Counted from the stretch's first letter, positions 26,096 through 34,861 are shown. The stretch is DNA of 64,000 bases from an uncultured Sutterella sp. (GCA_900545335.1 UQYP01000003.1:1-64000); one strand, 5' to 3'. The notes: a model not told the origin generated them from the letters alone. Numbers and translations: made by a program.

Positions 26096-27400
26096 ATGAA
26101 TCAAGATCTGAAGAAAAAAGTTGAGGAATTGATCCCGAATCTTGCCAAGGTTCGCCGCGATTTGCACAAGCACCCGGAATCCGGCTGGACGGAATTCCGT
26201 ACCGCTTCTATGGCTATCAAGAAGATGCAGGAATTGGGCTATACCATCACCATGGGTGAAAAGGCTGTCTGCCGTGAAGCCATGATGGGTGTGCCCTCCG
26301 CCGATGCTTTGCGTGCCCATATGGAGCGTGCCATTGCTCAAGGTGCAGATCCCGAACTCGTTGCCAAGATGGAAGGCGGTATGACGGGCTTTTGGGCAGA
26401 CATGGATTTCGGCGGTGAAGGTCCTTTCCTTGCCGTGCGTTTTGACATGGACTGCAACGACGTGAGCGAATGCGCTGACGCCGATCACCGTCCCAATGTT
26501 GAGGGCTTTGCCTCTGTCAACAAGGGCGCAATGCATGCCTGCGGTCACGACGGTCACATGGCTATCGGTCTGGCTTTGGCTGAAGTTGTGGCCAGCATGC
26601 GCGATCAATTCAAGGGCAAGATCCGCTTTATTTTCCAACCGGCCGAAGAAGGTGTCCGCGGTGCTATGCCGATGGAAAAAGCCGGTGCTGTGGAAGGTGT
26701 GGATGAAATCTTCGGTATGCATATCGGTTTCCAAGCCAACAATATGGGCAAGGTGATCTGCGGTACGAAGAACTTCCTCGCCACCACGAAGGCTGACATT
26801 ACCTTTACGGGTGTGCCCGCTCACGCCGGTAACGCTCCTGAAGAAGGTAAGAATGCTTTGTTGTCCGCTGCTACGGCTCTTTTGAACATGCACGCTATCC
26901 CGCGCTCCGGCAAGGGTGATACGCGCATCACGGTCGGAAAGTTAAACGGCGGTGAAGGCCGCAACGTCATTCCGCCTAAGGCAGTGCTCGTGTTGGAAAC
27001 CCGCGGTATTACGTCTGCTTTGGACGAATACATGTTCGGTGAAGTCCGCCGCATCGCTAAGGCTGCTGCCGAAATGTGGGGCTGCGGCTATTCGATCGAC
27101 ATCAAGGGCGGCACCAAGAGCGGTGAATCCGACCTCGAAGTGGCCAAGGTTGTTGCCGAAGAAGCCCGTGATATGGGGTGCTTTAACGAAGTGATCGAAG
27201 AACAAAACTTCGGCGCTTCTGAAGACTACTCTCACTTCATGAGCACGGTCCAAGCCCACGGCGGTAAGGGCACCTACGTTCAAGTGGGTTCCTCTTTGCG
27301 TGCCGGCCACCACAACAGCCACTTTGACTTTGACGAACAAACGTTGGCCAACGCGCTCGAATTGATGAGCCGCTGCGTCTATCGTACGCTCGCCAAATAA
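26096..27400 (+). CDS. M20 metallopeptidase/amidohydrolase, AbgA-like
   Basis: A 434-residue cytosolic di-metal hydrolase closely resembling AbgA, a subunit of p-aminobenzoyl-glutamate hydrolase. Shared features: RRDLHKHPESGWTEFRTAS, the long insertion with MEGGMTGFWADMDFGGEG, metal-binding MHACGHDGHMAIGLALA, catalytic QPAEEGVRGA, and the ending GHHNSHFDFDEQ. Start: ATG at 26096, with GAGGAG 9 bases upstream; the longer frame to 26081 has no better site. No AbgB or AbgT partner is present. Codon use is as biased as in ppsA and rpsR, which suggests an abundant enzyme of amino-acid or peptide breakdown. Folate breakdown products or other acyl-amino acids are possible substrates. Confidence 0.88.
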   Translation: MNQDLKKKVEELIPNLAKVRRDLHKHPESGWTEFRTASMAIKKMQELGYTITMGEKAVCREAMMGVPSADALRAHMERAIAQGADPELVAKMEGGMTGFWADMDFGGEGPFLAVRFDMDCNDVSECADADHRPNVEGFASVNKGAMHACGHDGHMAIGLALAEVVASMRDQFKGKIRFIFQPAEEGVRGAMPMEKAGAVEGVDEIFGMHIGFQANNMGKVICGTKNFLATTKADITFTGVPAHAGNAPEEGKNALLSAATALLNMHAIPRSGKGDTRITVGKLNGGEGRNVIPPKAVLVLETRGITSALDEYMFGEVRRIAKAAAEMWGCGYSIDIKGGTKSGESDLEVAKVVAEEARDMGCFNEVIEEQNFGASEDYSHFMSTVQAHGGKGTYVQVGSSLRAGHHNSHFDFDEQTLANALELMSRCVYRTLAK

Positions 27401-27418
27401 TAGGGCTTAACCTTAAAG

Positions 27419-27445
27419 AAAAACCGGAGCGCTGCTCCGGTTTTT
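27419..27445 (+). terminator. rho-independent terminator after the AbgA-like gene
   Basis: AAACCGGAGC and GCTCCGGTTT form a 10-bp stem around GCT, followed by T residues. Confidence 0.85.
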
Positions 27446-27468
27446 CGCATCAGGCGACTGAAAAATTT

Positions 27469-28920
27469 CTAGTCTTCTTTTTCTTCAATCATATCTTCCG
27501 TGAACGGTTGAAACTGGCTGTCCAAATCAGCCATCGACTGATCGATATGAGCGGCCTTCATTGCAGTATCCTCTTTTAAAATCGCCATTTCAGAGGTTAA
27601 TTCCGCAAGCATCCGGGAGACTTCCTCAGGGTTGGCGCTGCCTTCGGTGCGGCGGCGTGCAATGATTTCTCTGGGGTTAAGACTTGCGCGGAATTCTTCC
27701 TCACTCATCGGACAGTCGGTACTGAAGCCCGGCATTTCTTTGCTGACTGTCTCAGCATAGATGCGCTTCATTTCTTCGTAGGGGAAGGTAAGGGGCAAAA
27801 TGCCGTTTGCTCTCGCATAACCCACCATGGCGCTTGCGACGTGATGCCCGACGCGGAAAGGCAGTTTGTATTCACTCATCAATCGGTCAGCGATTTCCTG
27901 GCTTGCCGTCCAATCCAACGAAAGCTCTTCAAGGGCGCGCTCTTTATTGACAACAAGCGCAGAGAGGATTTTGACAAACCGCTCCATCGTCTTGACACTT
28001 AAATCAGCCAGGGCAGAGTGTACTTTGACGGATTTGCCGTCAATCAAGCCGCTTGGCACGTTATGAGCGCGTGTGACTGCCAGATTGGCTTCACTGACTA
28101 CGTCGCTTGCGTTGCCTCGGCAGCTGATCAAAAGACCGGGATTGCGTTTTTGGGGCATGGCAGAGGACACATAGGTATTGCCGTTACCTTCAGAGAGCAA
28201 AATCCAGGGACGGGGCTGAGCGTACTGCACCATGATATCGGCAATCATCTCGCCGATATGAAGGGCAATAGAGGCTTGAATCTGAGCAAATTCAATGGGC
28301 AAATCCACCATGGCAATCTGCGTGGCGTCAAAGGCATTTCTCACCGGTGCACGAAAGCCCAAGAGCTTCGCCATGAGTTTACGGTTAAGAGGCCAGCCGG
28401 TGCCGTTTAAAACGCAGGAGCCCATCGGGCAGAAATTGAGCCGACTGTAAAATTGAGTAAGCCGAACACGATCGCGCTTAAAGCCCTCGATAAATCCGAG
28501 AAGATAATGAGCATAGGTTGTGGGCTGCGCGGCAACGCCGTTTGTGTAAGACGGCATCACGGTGTCTTGGTGAGCACGGGCTAAATCGAGCAGTTTATCG
28601 ATGACGCTCTCCAATGCTCGGGAGACATTAATCACTTCATCACGCATGATGGCAGCGCGAAAGGTTGAGTGCATATCCTGACTGGAACGGCCGACATGAA
28701 TTTCTGTGACTTCGCTTGTGCCCGCAGCAGCGATGAGTTTGGGCTCAAAGTCAATGACGCGTTTTACACGATTGGCAGGATCATTGCCGCTTTCCAAAAC
28801 TTCTTTTAAAGCAAGAGCAGCCGTGCGAGCCAGTGTCGGCGTTAAAAGACCGCCCGCACTATTGGCAATAATCGTGGCTTTATTCATTTGGCCCAGCCAA
28901 TAAAATTCATCGCGAACCAT
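27469..28920 (-). CDS. argininosuccinate lyase-like enzyme of the fumarase/aspartase superfamily
   Basis: A 483-residue cytosolic lyase. It aligns by motif with argininosuccinate lyase: HVGRSSQDMHSTFRA in place of the GRSRND motif, MPSYTNGVAAQPTTYAHYLL in place of MPGYTHLQRAQP, CPMGSCVLNGTGWPLNR in place of PLGSGALAGT, and the superfamily signature SSAMPQKRNP. The divergent versions of the first three motifs argue against the housekeeping ArgH and for a second, specialised lyase cleaving a related fumarate-forming substrate; which one is unknown. It converges with the AbgA-like gene, so they are not an operon, but both suit amino-acid catabolism. Confidence 0.82.
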   Translation of the reverse strand: MVRDEFYWLGQMNKATIIANSAGGLLTPTLARTAALALKEVLESGNDPANRVKRVIDFEPKLIAAAGTSEVTEIHVGRSSQDMHSTFRAAIMRDEVINVSRALESVIDKLLDLARAHQDTVMPSYTNGVAAQPTTYAHYLLGFIEGFKRDRVRLTQFYSRLNFCPMGSCVLNGTGWPLNRKLMAKLLGFRAPVRNAFDATQIAMVDLPIEFAQIQASIALHIGEMIADIMVQYAQPRPWILLSEGNGNTYVSSAMPQKRNPGLLISCRGNASDVVSEANLAVTRAHNVPSGLIDGKSVKVHSALADLSVKTMERFVKILSALVVNKERALEELSLDWTASQEIADRLMSEYKLPFRVGHHVASAMVGYARANGILPLTFPYEEMKRIYAETVSKEMPGFSTDCPMSEEEFRASLNPREIIARRRTEGSANPEEVSRMLAELTSEMAILKEDTAMKAAHIDQSMADLDSQFQPFTEDMIEEKED

Positions 28921-28977
28921 AGTGTCATTCTCCCGAAGGTTTTAAAAATCAAAAGGCAATTGACTTAAGTTTAGTCT

Positions 28978-29388
28978 CTAGGGCGTTTTGATTGAAGTTA
29001 TTTTTGAAATAATTGCATCGACCGTTTGGCTTTGAAGCTCCTCTTGCATTCTTTGCGTCACCGCCGCCTTAATGCCGTCTCCGATTCCGTTTTTGCCTTC
29101 GTACAAGGTCGCTTTCAGGGCTTCTTTCGCGCAGTCTTTGCCTAAGAGTCTTAAGACCACCGTCTGGGCTTTTGCGGTGGTTCTGTCAATCACTGTGCGG
29201 TCAATGACAGCGATTTCGCGGGCTGCCTTTGTTTGGCCGAGCGTAACAAAGGCCCACTGAGTGAGCACTTTGGTATCAGAGGCAGAAGCGTGATTAACAA
29301 GACATAAACCCAGCGCATCGGCGTATTGCCCGGCTTGAGCGCTTGTACAAAAAGCTAATGCTGCGAGACTGAAGATCAGTTTTTTCAT
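28978..29388 (-). CDS. hypothetical exported protein
   Basis: I do not recognise a family. The 136-residue product has a clear signal peptide (LIFSLAALAFCTSAQA, cleavage near residue 19-20), then a helical mature part with two cysteines (in LGLCLVNHA and LGKDCAKEA) that could form a disulfide bond. The mature part includes the short tandem duplication VIDRT-VIDRT. It would be periplasmic. The gap of 57 bases to the lyase start downstream could allow co-transcription. A good AAGGATG-like purine stretch precedes the ATG. Confidence 0.72.
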   Translation of the reverse strand: MKKLIFSLAALAFCTSAQAGQYADALGLCLVNHASASDTKVLTQWAFVTLGQTKAAREIAVIDRTVIDRTTAKAQTVVLRLLGKDCAKEALKATLYEGKNGIGDGIKAAVTQRMQEELQSQTVDAIISKITSIKTP

Positions 29389-29480
29389 AATGCATCCTTT
29401 TTGTTCAATATTGTAGTGGCTACGGATAGGTATTGGACGCCAAAATCGCTAAAATACAGAGGTCAAGATGGAGAGCGGCT

Positions 29481-30341
29481 GTGAAGCGATTTATTGAACT
29501 TACTGTTAGAAAAGGCAGTACCCTGGCATCCCTGGAGCGTCATAATCCGGAGGATCTGCATGTGGTGCTTGAAGCTTTTCTGACTTACCTACCGGACGAC
29601 CTGATTTCGGCTTCAACGGCCCTCACTAAAGCACAGGAATTCTTAGACGGCGCAGGCGATTGGCTGCGTGAGACGCCTGTCACGATTCTTCTTCAGTCGC
29701 TTAAAAAAGGCCTCATTTTCGAAGCCACGGTGGGCTATCGGAAAAATAGCCGTGACCGCTACACCCGCGCTCAGTTGGAAGATGCGGTGCTGTTGGAAGA
29801 AGAGCGAAGAGAAACGCTTCGCAGCGTCATGCAAAAGGCGCTTCAGCAGCGAAACCGAGAAATTAATTCCAGGAAACGTCAGACGAGTCCTCACGATCAG
29901 CAGTTTATGCGCGAGGCGCTGGAATTTGCCCGTGAGGCAGCCCGCGCCGGAGAAGTGCCGGTGGGCTGCGTCATTGTGAAAGACGGAGCCATCATCGGGG
30001 TAGGGCGCAATCGTTCGATCGAAGACAATGACCCGAGCGCGCACGCTGAGGTGATTGCCATTCGACAGGCATCAAACGCACTTGAAAATTATCGGCTTAC
30101 GGGCTGCACGCTTTATGTGACGCTTGAGCCTTGTGTAATGTGTGCGGGGCTCATTGCGCACGCTCGCATTTCCCGCGTTGTTTTCGGTGCCAGAGATGAA
30201 AAAACCGGTGCTTACGGCGGATCTTTTGATCTGCAGACGGCTGCCAAACTCAATCACCGTGTTCAGGTCGACGGCGGTGTATGCGGCAAAGAGGCGGCTG
30301 CGTTATTAACTGACTTTTTTGCGGAAAAACGCCATGCCTAA
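29481..30341 (+). CDS. tadA: tRNA-adenosine(34) deaminase TadA with N-terminal extension
   Basis: Converts A34 to inosine in the tRNA-Arg(ACG) anticodon. The C-terminal half is a canonical TadA: HAEV (zinc ligand His188, proton shuttle Glu190), PCVMC (zinc ligands Cys218 and Cys221), AHARISRVVFGARDEKTGAYG. I choose the GTG at 29481 because GGAGA lies just upstream; a TTG at 29433 would add 16 residues. Even so, about 135 residues precede the deaminase domain, where E. coli TadA (167 residues) has almost none. The extension is charged and helical and is not recognised. It overlaps the next gene by 8 bases. Confidence 0.88.
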   Translation: MKRFIELTVRKGSTLASLERHNPEDLHVVLEAFLTYLPDDLISASTALTKAQEFLDGAGDWLRETPVTILLQSLKKGLIFEATVGYRKNSRDRYTRAQLEDAVLLEEERRETLRSVMQKALQQRNREINSRKRQTSPHDQQFMREALEFAREAARAGEVPVGCVIVKDGAIIGVGRNRSIEDNDPSAHAEVIAIRQASNALENYRLTGCTLYVTLEPCVMCAGLIAHARISRVVFGARDEKTGAYGGSFDLQTAAKLNHRVQVDGGVCGKEAAALLTDFFAEKRHA

Positions 30342-31254
30342 TTATCCGATTCGAGTGGGCTTCTGCGCCCCGTCGCGTGCCGTACTGGATATCTCAACGC
30401 CTGCTCTGGCAAAGCTTTACTTTACTGACCGCGGCGCTGAGGTCGTGCTGCATGATACGGTCTTTAAAAACGTCAAACAGTTTGCTGGGACCGATCAAGA
30501 ACGCCTCGAAGGCTTGATGAGCCTTGCATGCGATAAAGACATCGATTTGGTGCTGCCTATCAGAGGCGGCTACGGGCTTTCTCGCATTCTCGACAAAATC
30601 GACTACGAGGCCATTGCTTCGCGCTCTCCGGTCTTTTGCGGCTACTCTGACTTTACCGCTTTTAATCTGGCTTATCTCACCAAGACCGGGAAAGTCAGCT
30701 ACCAGGGCCCAAACGGCACGGATTTTGTCGATACGCCCATGTTTATGACCGAAAAGAGTTTTCACTCGTCCCTATTTAACGAGGAGTGGGTGGCCTCTTT
30801 TCCCTGTAAGGAAGCGCCTGACCTTGATTTCGAAGGTACGCTTTGGGGCGGCAACCTCTCCATTGTCACGGCTTTATTGGGCACACCTTATTTCCCCGAT
30901 ATTGAAGGCGGCATTCTCTTTTTGGAAGACTGCAACGACCGCGCCTATCGCATTGAAAGACACATGGCGCAGCTCGATATGGCCGGAGTTCTCGCCAAAC
31001 AGAAAGCCATTTTGTTCGGTGACTTCCGCGATGCCGATCCGGCTCACCCCAGAGAAAATGATTTTCTTTTCTCAGACGTTTTAGCCTATCTTCGGCAACG
31101 CCTGCCCGGCATGCCGATTCTGCATGGACTGCCTTTCGGCCATTCGCCTGTGAAAATCACTTTGCCTGTGGGCGCAACAGTTCGCATGAGAACCGAAAAA
31201 GGCTATGTGGTGCTTTCCACTAAAGAGCACCCCAGAGTGACGCCACGATTCTGA
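30334..31254 (+). CDS. ldcA: LD-carboxypeptidase (peptidase family S66)
   Basis: A 306-residue cytosolic serine peptidase that trims the terminal D-alanine from recycled murein tetrapeptides. Family traits: the opening RVGFCAPSRAV, LVLPIRGGYGLSRILDKIDY, the FCGYSDFTAFNLA block, LWGGNLSIVTALLGTPY, glutamate-bearing GGILFLEDCND, and GLPFGHSPVKITLPVGA carrying the likely histidine of the Ser-Glu-His triad. The ATG at 30334 lies inside the tadA end, so translation is coupled. An upstream in-frame TTG is unlikely. The histidine kinase gene follows after 8 bases. Confidence 0.9.
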   Translation: MPNYPIRVGFCAPSRAVLDISTPALAKLYFTDRGAEVVLHDTVFKNVKQFAGTDQERLEGLMSLACDKDIDLVLPIRGGYGLSRILDKIDYEAIASRSPVFCGYSDFTAFNLAYLTKTGKVSYQGPNGTDFVDTPMFMTEKSFHSSLFNEEWVASFPCKEAPDLDFEGTLWGGNLSIVTALLGTPYFPDIEGGILFLEDCNDRAYRIERHMAQLDMAGVLAKQKAILFGDFRDADPAHPRENDFLFSDVLAYLRQRLPGMPILHGLPFGHSPVKITLPVGATVRMRTEKGYVVLSTKEHPRVTPRF

Positions 31255-31262
31255 GTTCAGTT

Positions 31263-33152
31263 ATGTTGGGATGGCTTAAAGCTCAGTGGGTTCGCTTTCT
31301 CACCAACGGTGCGTATTACAGTGAAAATATGTCCGTTGAGCAGTGGCGAAGGCGCAATTCCCGAGTGCTTGTTCGCCAAATCCTAAGTTCCCTGAAACTG
31401 CAGCCCGTAGCGCTTGCTGCAGAGTTGGCCGGCGCCTGCGTGATTGCCATGTTCCTGTGGCCGGTCGTGAGTCCCTTTTTACTCATTTTCTGGCTTTTGC
31501 TCGTAGCGGTTCATTTCTACGGGGCTGTGGACTTTAACAGACGATTCTGGGCCGACCGCTACCGTCACGCAAGAATTCACTTCTGGATTCGAGCCTGGAT
31601 GGTCCTGGCGGTGGTGGGCGGCATTATTTGGGCTGTTGCGGGGCTCACGTTTGCCTACAATGCCGCAAACGATTCAGCCGCTCAAATTGTTTTGTTCTCA
31701 GTGATTTTATCGGTCACATTTGCCTCCTGGCCCGTCTACGCCTGCTGGCTTCCGAGCCTTGTTGCCTTTACGCTTTGCGCCATCACCCCCTTGGTGCTGC
31801 GCTTGGCGTTAATCTTCGGTCTTTCTCGCCTCATGATTGCCGTATTGTTGGTGACGGTTGTCGTTTTTATGTTTTATTCCGGCCGCCGCTTTAACGAAAT
31901 TGTTCAGATGGCTGTGAGAAATGACCAGGAAAATGAAAATCTCGTCAAACGCCTGACGCTTGAGAAAAATCTCGCTGAAAAGCTTCGCAGGGAGACCGAG
32001 CAGCAGAGTCGCTTGAGAAGCCGCTTTTTTACCGCAGCCAATCACGACATTCGTCAGCCGCTGCAGGCAATCGGGATTTACATTCAGTTGTTGAAAAAAA
32101 CGGATGATCCCAAAACGCTCAAAATTGTTGAGCAGCTTGCTAAAACCTCTCAAGCCCTGCAGACACTTGTGGCACAGATTCTGGAAGTCTCCAAATTGGA
32201 GACCGGTCACACATCTGCCAAAATGGAACCCATCCGTCTGAGCGTTCTTTTAGAAGAATTGGCTCTGGAGTTTGAACCTATTGCCAAAGAAAAAGGCCTT
32301 CAATTCAGGCTTAAAAATTTAGACGTCAATGTCTGTACCGATGCGCAGCTTTTAACCCGCGCCATCCGCAATTTAATTACCAATGCATTGGCCTACACAC
32401 AAAAGGGGGAGATTTTATTGGCAGCGCGCTTAATCGGTGAGCGCCGAGTCAGTATCTGTGTGGTCGACAGCGGTGTGGGGATTGAACCCGAAGAGCAAAA
32501 AAGAATTTTTGATTATTTTTACCGAAGCGAAACCACACGGGCTCAAACTGAAGGGTACGGTTTGGGGCTCTCCATTGTAAAGGCGATCTGTGAGCAGCTT
32601 CAGATTAAGCTGAGTCTGAGTTCTCGCCCCGGCAGGGGATCGATCTTCAGAATAGAGCTGCCGGTTCATGAAGCAGAGCAGGCGAGAATATTCAAACAAA
32701 ACCGCAAAAAATTGAAAGCCATTGAAAAGCTCTCCGGATCAGTGGTGCTTATTGAAGACAATACCCCCGTGAGAGACAGCCTCAAAGTGCTCATTGAAAG
32801 CTGGGGCGCTCAGGTGATTGACTCTGACTCTCTAAACGAAGAGCTCGAAGAGAAGATACGCTTCACTGACAGAGTCGAAGCGGTCATCTCTGACTTTAAT
32901 TTGGGTGAGGGACAAGCCACGGGTCTGGAGTGCATCCTGAAGCTGTCTTTGATTAAAGGGGAAAGACTGCCCTCGGTACTTCTGACTGCTGTTCCTTCTG
33001 AAGTGATCGAGAAACACTACGTCCGCACGCTTCGGGTGTTGGGTGAGCGTGAGGCAGCCCTTTTTGCCATGCCGAGAATTATGCAAAAGCCCGTCACGGG
33101 AGAAGCGCTCAACGGCATGCTCTCGGAACTCATGGAAGAAAAATCCCGTTAA
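31263..33152 (+). CDS. hybrid sensor histidine kinase with C-terminal receiver
   Basis: A 629-residue membrane kinase. The first 210 or so residues hold about six hydrophobic segments without a large periplasmic loop, suggesting sensing within or near the membrane. A coiled coil (about 215-245) leads to the H-box FFTAANHDIRQPLQAIGIYI, then N-box NLITNALAYT, and G-boxes VVDSGVGIEP and GLGLSIVKAI. The C-terminal receiver begins VVLIEDNTPVRD with the acceptor aspartate in VISDFNLGEG. Such NHDIRQPL kinases commonly pair with LuxR-type regulators, and one lies convergent with a 4-base overlap of the stop codons. The signal is unknown. Confidence 0.9.
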   Translation: MLGWLKAQWVRFLTNGAYYSENMSVEQWRRRNSRVLVRQILSSLKLQPVALAAELAGACVIAMFLWPVVSPFLLIFWLLLVAVHFYGAVDFNRRFWADRYRHARIHFWIRAWMVLAVVGGIIWAVAGLTFAYNAANDSAAQIVLFSVILSVTFASWPVYACWLPSLVAFTLCAITPLVLRLALIFGLSRLMIAVLLVTVVVFMFYSGRRFNEIVQMAVRNDQENENLVKRLTLEKNLAEKLRRETEQQSRLRSRFFTAANHDIRQPLQAIGIYIQLLKKTDDPKTLKIVEQLAKTSQALQTLVAQILEVSKLETGHTSAKMEPIRLSVLLEELALEFEPIAKEKGLQFRLKNLDVNVCTDAQLLTRAIRNLITNALAYTQKGEILLAARLIGERRVSICVVDSGVGIEPEEQKRIFDYFYRSETTRAQTEGYGLGLSIVKAICEQLQIKLSLSSRPGRGSIFRIELPVHEAEQARIFKQNRKKLKAIEKLSGSVVLIEDNTPVRDSLKVLIESWGAQVIDSDSLNEELEEKIRFTDRVEAVISDFNLGEGQATGLECILKLSLIKGERLPSVLLTAVPSEVIEKHYVRTLRVLGEREAALFAMPRIMQKPVTGEALNGMLSELMEEKSR

Positions 33153-33805
33153 ACACCGACATCAAAGCCGTGGCGCCTGGCTTCAAGCAGCGCCTCGGTG
33201 CGGTTGCTTGCACCAAAGGCCCGATAAATCGCGGTGACGTGAGTTTTAACGGTCCCTTCGGAAAGATTGAGCTCTTTGCAGATTCGTTTGATAGGGGCGC
33301 CCTTGGCTAACAATTCCAAAACATCTTTTTGGCGCTCGGTCAGATGAACGCTTCCCAACTCACTGATGGGCTCTCTGCTTGTCAGAAGGCCGGACTTCTG
33401 AGCCTGATTGAGCAATTTCACCGGAATGTAGACGCCGCCCTTTAAAACAAAACCGATGGCTGATGTTAAGAGCCCTGCCTCAAGAGACTTGGGGATAAAG
33501 CCTGCCGCGCCCATCTGCAGCACACGCACGATACTGTGCTGATCCTGCAGTCCGCTCATCACTAAAATTTTTAACGTGGGGTGCGCGGCTACAATTTCTT
33601 CCATCAGGGATGTGCCCTGAACGCCCGGCATCGACAGATCCAAAATCATCAGATCAGCGGTTTCGCCGTATTGATCGGCCAATGCGATAGCCTCTTCTTT
33701 TGTGTTGGCACAAAAAACGCTGTTATTTTGTCCGTCGTAGTCCTTTAAAAGCATTTCAAGGGCCATCGTGACAATAGAGTGGTCATCAACAATTAAAAAC
33801 TGCAT
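33149..33805 (-). CDS. NarL/LuxR-family response regulator
   Basis: A 218-residue regulator: a receiver domain (FLIVDDHSIVTMALE, acceptor aspartate in LMILDLSMPGVQG, and KSL near the usual lysine) and a C-terminal LuxR helix-turn-helix (LTERQKDVLELLAKG, LNLSEGTVKTHVTAIYRAF). Two start codons are in frame; GAGG abuts the first (33811) but lies 6 bases before the second, so I use the ATG at 33805. It is convergent with the hybrid kinase and shares 4 bases with its end, so they are probably partners although not co-transcribed. Confidence 0.9.
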   Translation of the reverse strand: MQFLIVDDHSIVTMALEMLLKDYDGQNNSVFCANTKEEAIALADQYGETADLMILDLSMPGVQGTSLMEEIVAAHPTLKILVMSGLQDQHSIVRVLQMGAAGFIPKSLEAGLLTSAIGFVLKGGVYIPVKLLNQAQKSGLLTSREPISELGSVHLTERQKDVLELLAKGAPIKRICKELNLSEGTVKTHVTAIYRAFGASNRTEALLEARRHGFDVGV

Positions 33806-33944
33806 GCTCATCCTCGCGATTAACCTTGATATTTTAAGGCAACGGGATGCTTTTAAACGAGCTCAAAATCAGCAATTTTGTTAAGCTTGGCGACTGAATG
33901 CCGCTCTTGAGTTAAAATGCCTTCGAGTTGACACTGATTTTGCT

Positions 33945-34673
33945 ATGGCTAACCCCAAGTCCTATTACTTCACTTTTGCCAAATTCATTCCGATTCTGCT
34001 GCTCACGTCAGTGGGCAGCATGGCCGCTGCACTGCTTTGGATGCTGAGTTACTCTGATACAACTGCAATCGGTCAGGCTGATATCTATTGGGTCTTTTAT
34101 CTTCACATCGCTGCTGCTGTTGTGGCGCTGGCCTTTTATGCCGTAGTGGCTTTAGGCAGTCTTTTTCATCTTCTAAACCGCAAAGCCTTAATGCCGATAG
34201 TCTTTTCTCACGGCTTTGCGCCAAGCGGTTTTGTGATGGCCCTTTTTTCCATCGGTTCCGGTGCCCTTTTCGGCCGCCCGATGTGGGGAGCATTTTGGAT
34301 CTGGGACTCCAGACTTACCGCTTTACTTATTTTGCTCATCTTTTTCGGAGCCTTTATTTCGCTTTCAGCCTCCAAAATCAACTCTCGCCAGACAATTAAT
34401 GATAAAAAGGCTTCGGTTTCCGCTTTACTCGGCCTCATTGTGATCCCGGGGCTTTACGTCTTTTTTGATCTCTTTACCCCGATGGCTCATGATTTGGACA
34501 ATAGCCTTTTGCGTTCAAACGGACGGGATGCTTATGTCTTAATGTGTTTATTCGGATTGAATCTTTTCACTTACTCTTTAGCGATGGCATTGAGCCGCTG
34601 CAGAACGGTGATTTTGGAGCGTGAACGCCGCGCAGTTTGGGCTCAGGATGCGGCTTTGGAAGGGGAGCTGTGA
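33945..34673 (+). CDS. ccmC: haem exporter/handling protein CcmC
   Basis: A 242-residue inner-membrane protein of the CcmC family, which loads haem onto CcmE in cytochrome c maturation system I. Six hydrophobic segments are visible. The tryptophan-rich haem-binding motif appears as GRPMWGAFWIWDSRLT, with several aromatic changes from the E. coli WGTWWVWDARLT. The first periplasmic histidine is in YLHIAAA and a second candidate is in PMAHDLD, roughly where E. coli has TLHQ. The segment around the second histidine is diverged. ccmD follows after 2 bases, but ccmA, B, E, F, G and H are not in the window. Confidence 0.85.
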   Translation: MANPKSYYFTFAKFIPILLLTSVGSMAAALLWMLSYSDTTAIGQADIYWVFYLHIAAAVVALAFYAVVALGSLFHLLNRKALMPIVFSHGFAPSGFVMALFSIGSGALFGRPMWGAFWIWDSRLTALLILLIFFGAFISLSASKINSRQTINDKKASVSALLGLIVIPGLYVFFDLFTPMAHDLDNSLLRSNGRDAYVLMCLFGLNLFTYSLAMALSRCRTVILERERRAVWAQDAALEGEL

Positions 34674-34675
34674 TA

Positions 34676-34861
34676 ATGGAAGACTTCTTTTTGTTTAATT
34701 TAACAGCTCAGGGCTACAGCGTTGTTTTGGTTTTTGTACTGGCTACGATTCTCGCCGCTCTTGAAATCTGGAGTCTGAAAAATCGCCGTGCCAAGGCCTA
34801 TCACGCACTTTTGCGTGAAGCACGTGCCCGTTTGAGTGAAATGCGTTTGCGCATTGACTGA
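34676..34861 (+). CDS. ccmD: CcmD-like small membrane protein
   Basis: A 61-residue protein with one membrane segment (YSVVLVFVLATILAALEIW) followed by a basic, helical cytoplasmic tail (LKNRRAKAYHALLREARARL), the standard CcmD plan. CcmD stabilises the CcmC-haem-CcmE complex. The ATG at 34676 is 2 bases after the ccmC stop and has AAGGGGAG upstream; a longer in-frame start inside ccmC is unlikely. Identification rests on topology and position, since CcmD sequences are poorly conserved. Confidence 0.75.
   Translation: MEDFFLFNLTAQGYSVVLVFVLATILAALEIWSLKNRRAKAYHALLREARARLSEMRLRID

Noticed and set aside
26078..27340. minus-strand frames of 271 and 132 codons across the AbgA-like gene
   Set aside because: Antisense to a conserved enzyme and made of low-complexity His/Thr-rich translation.
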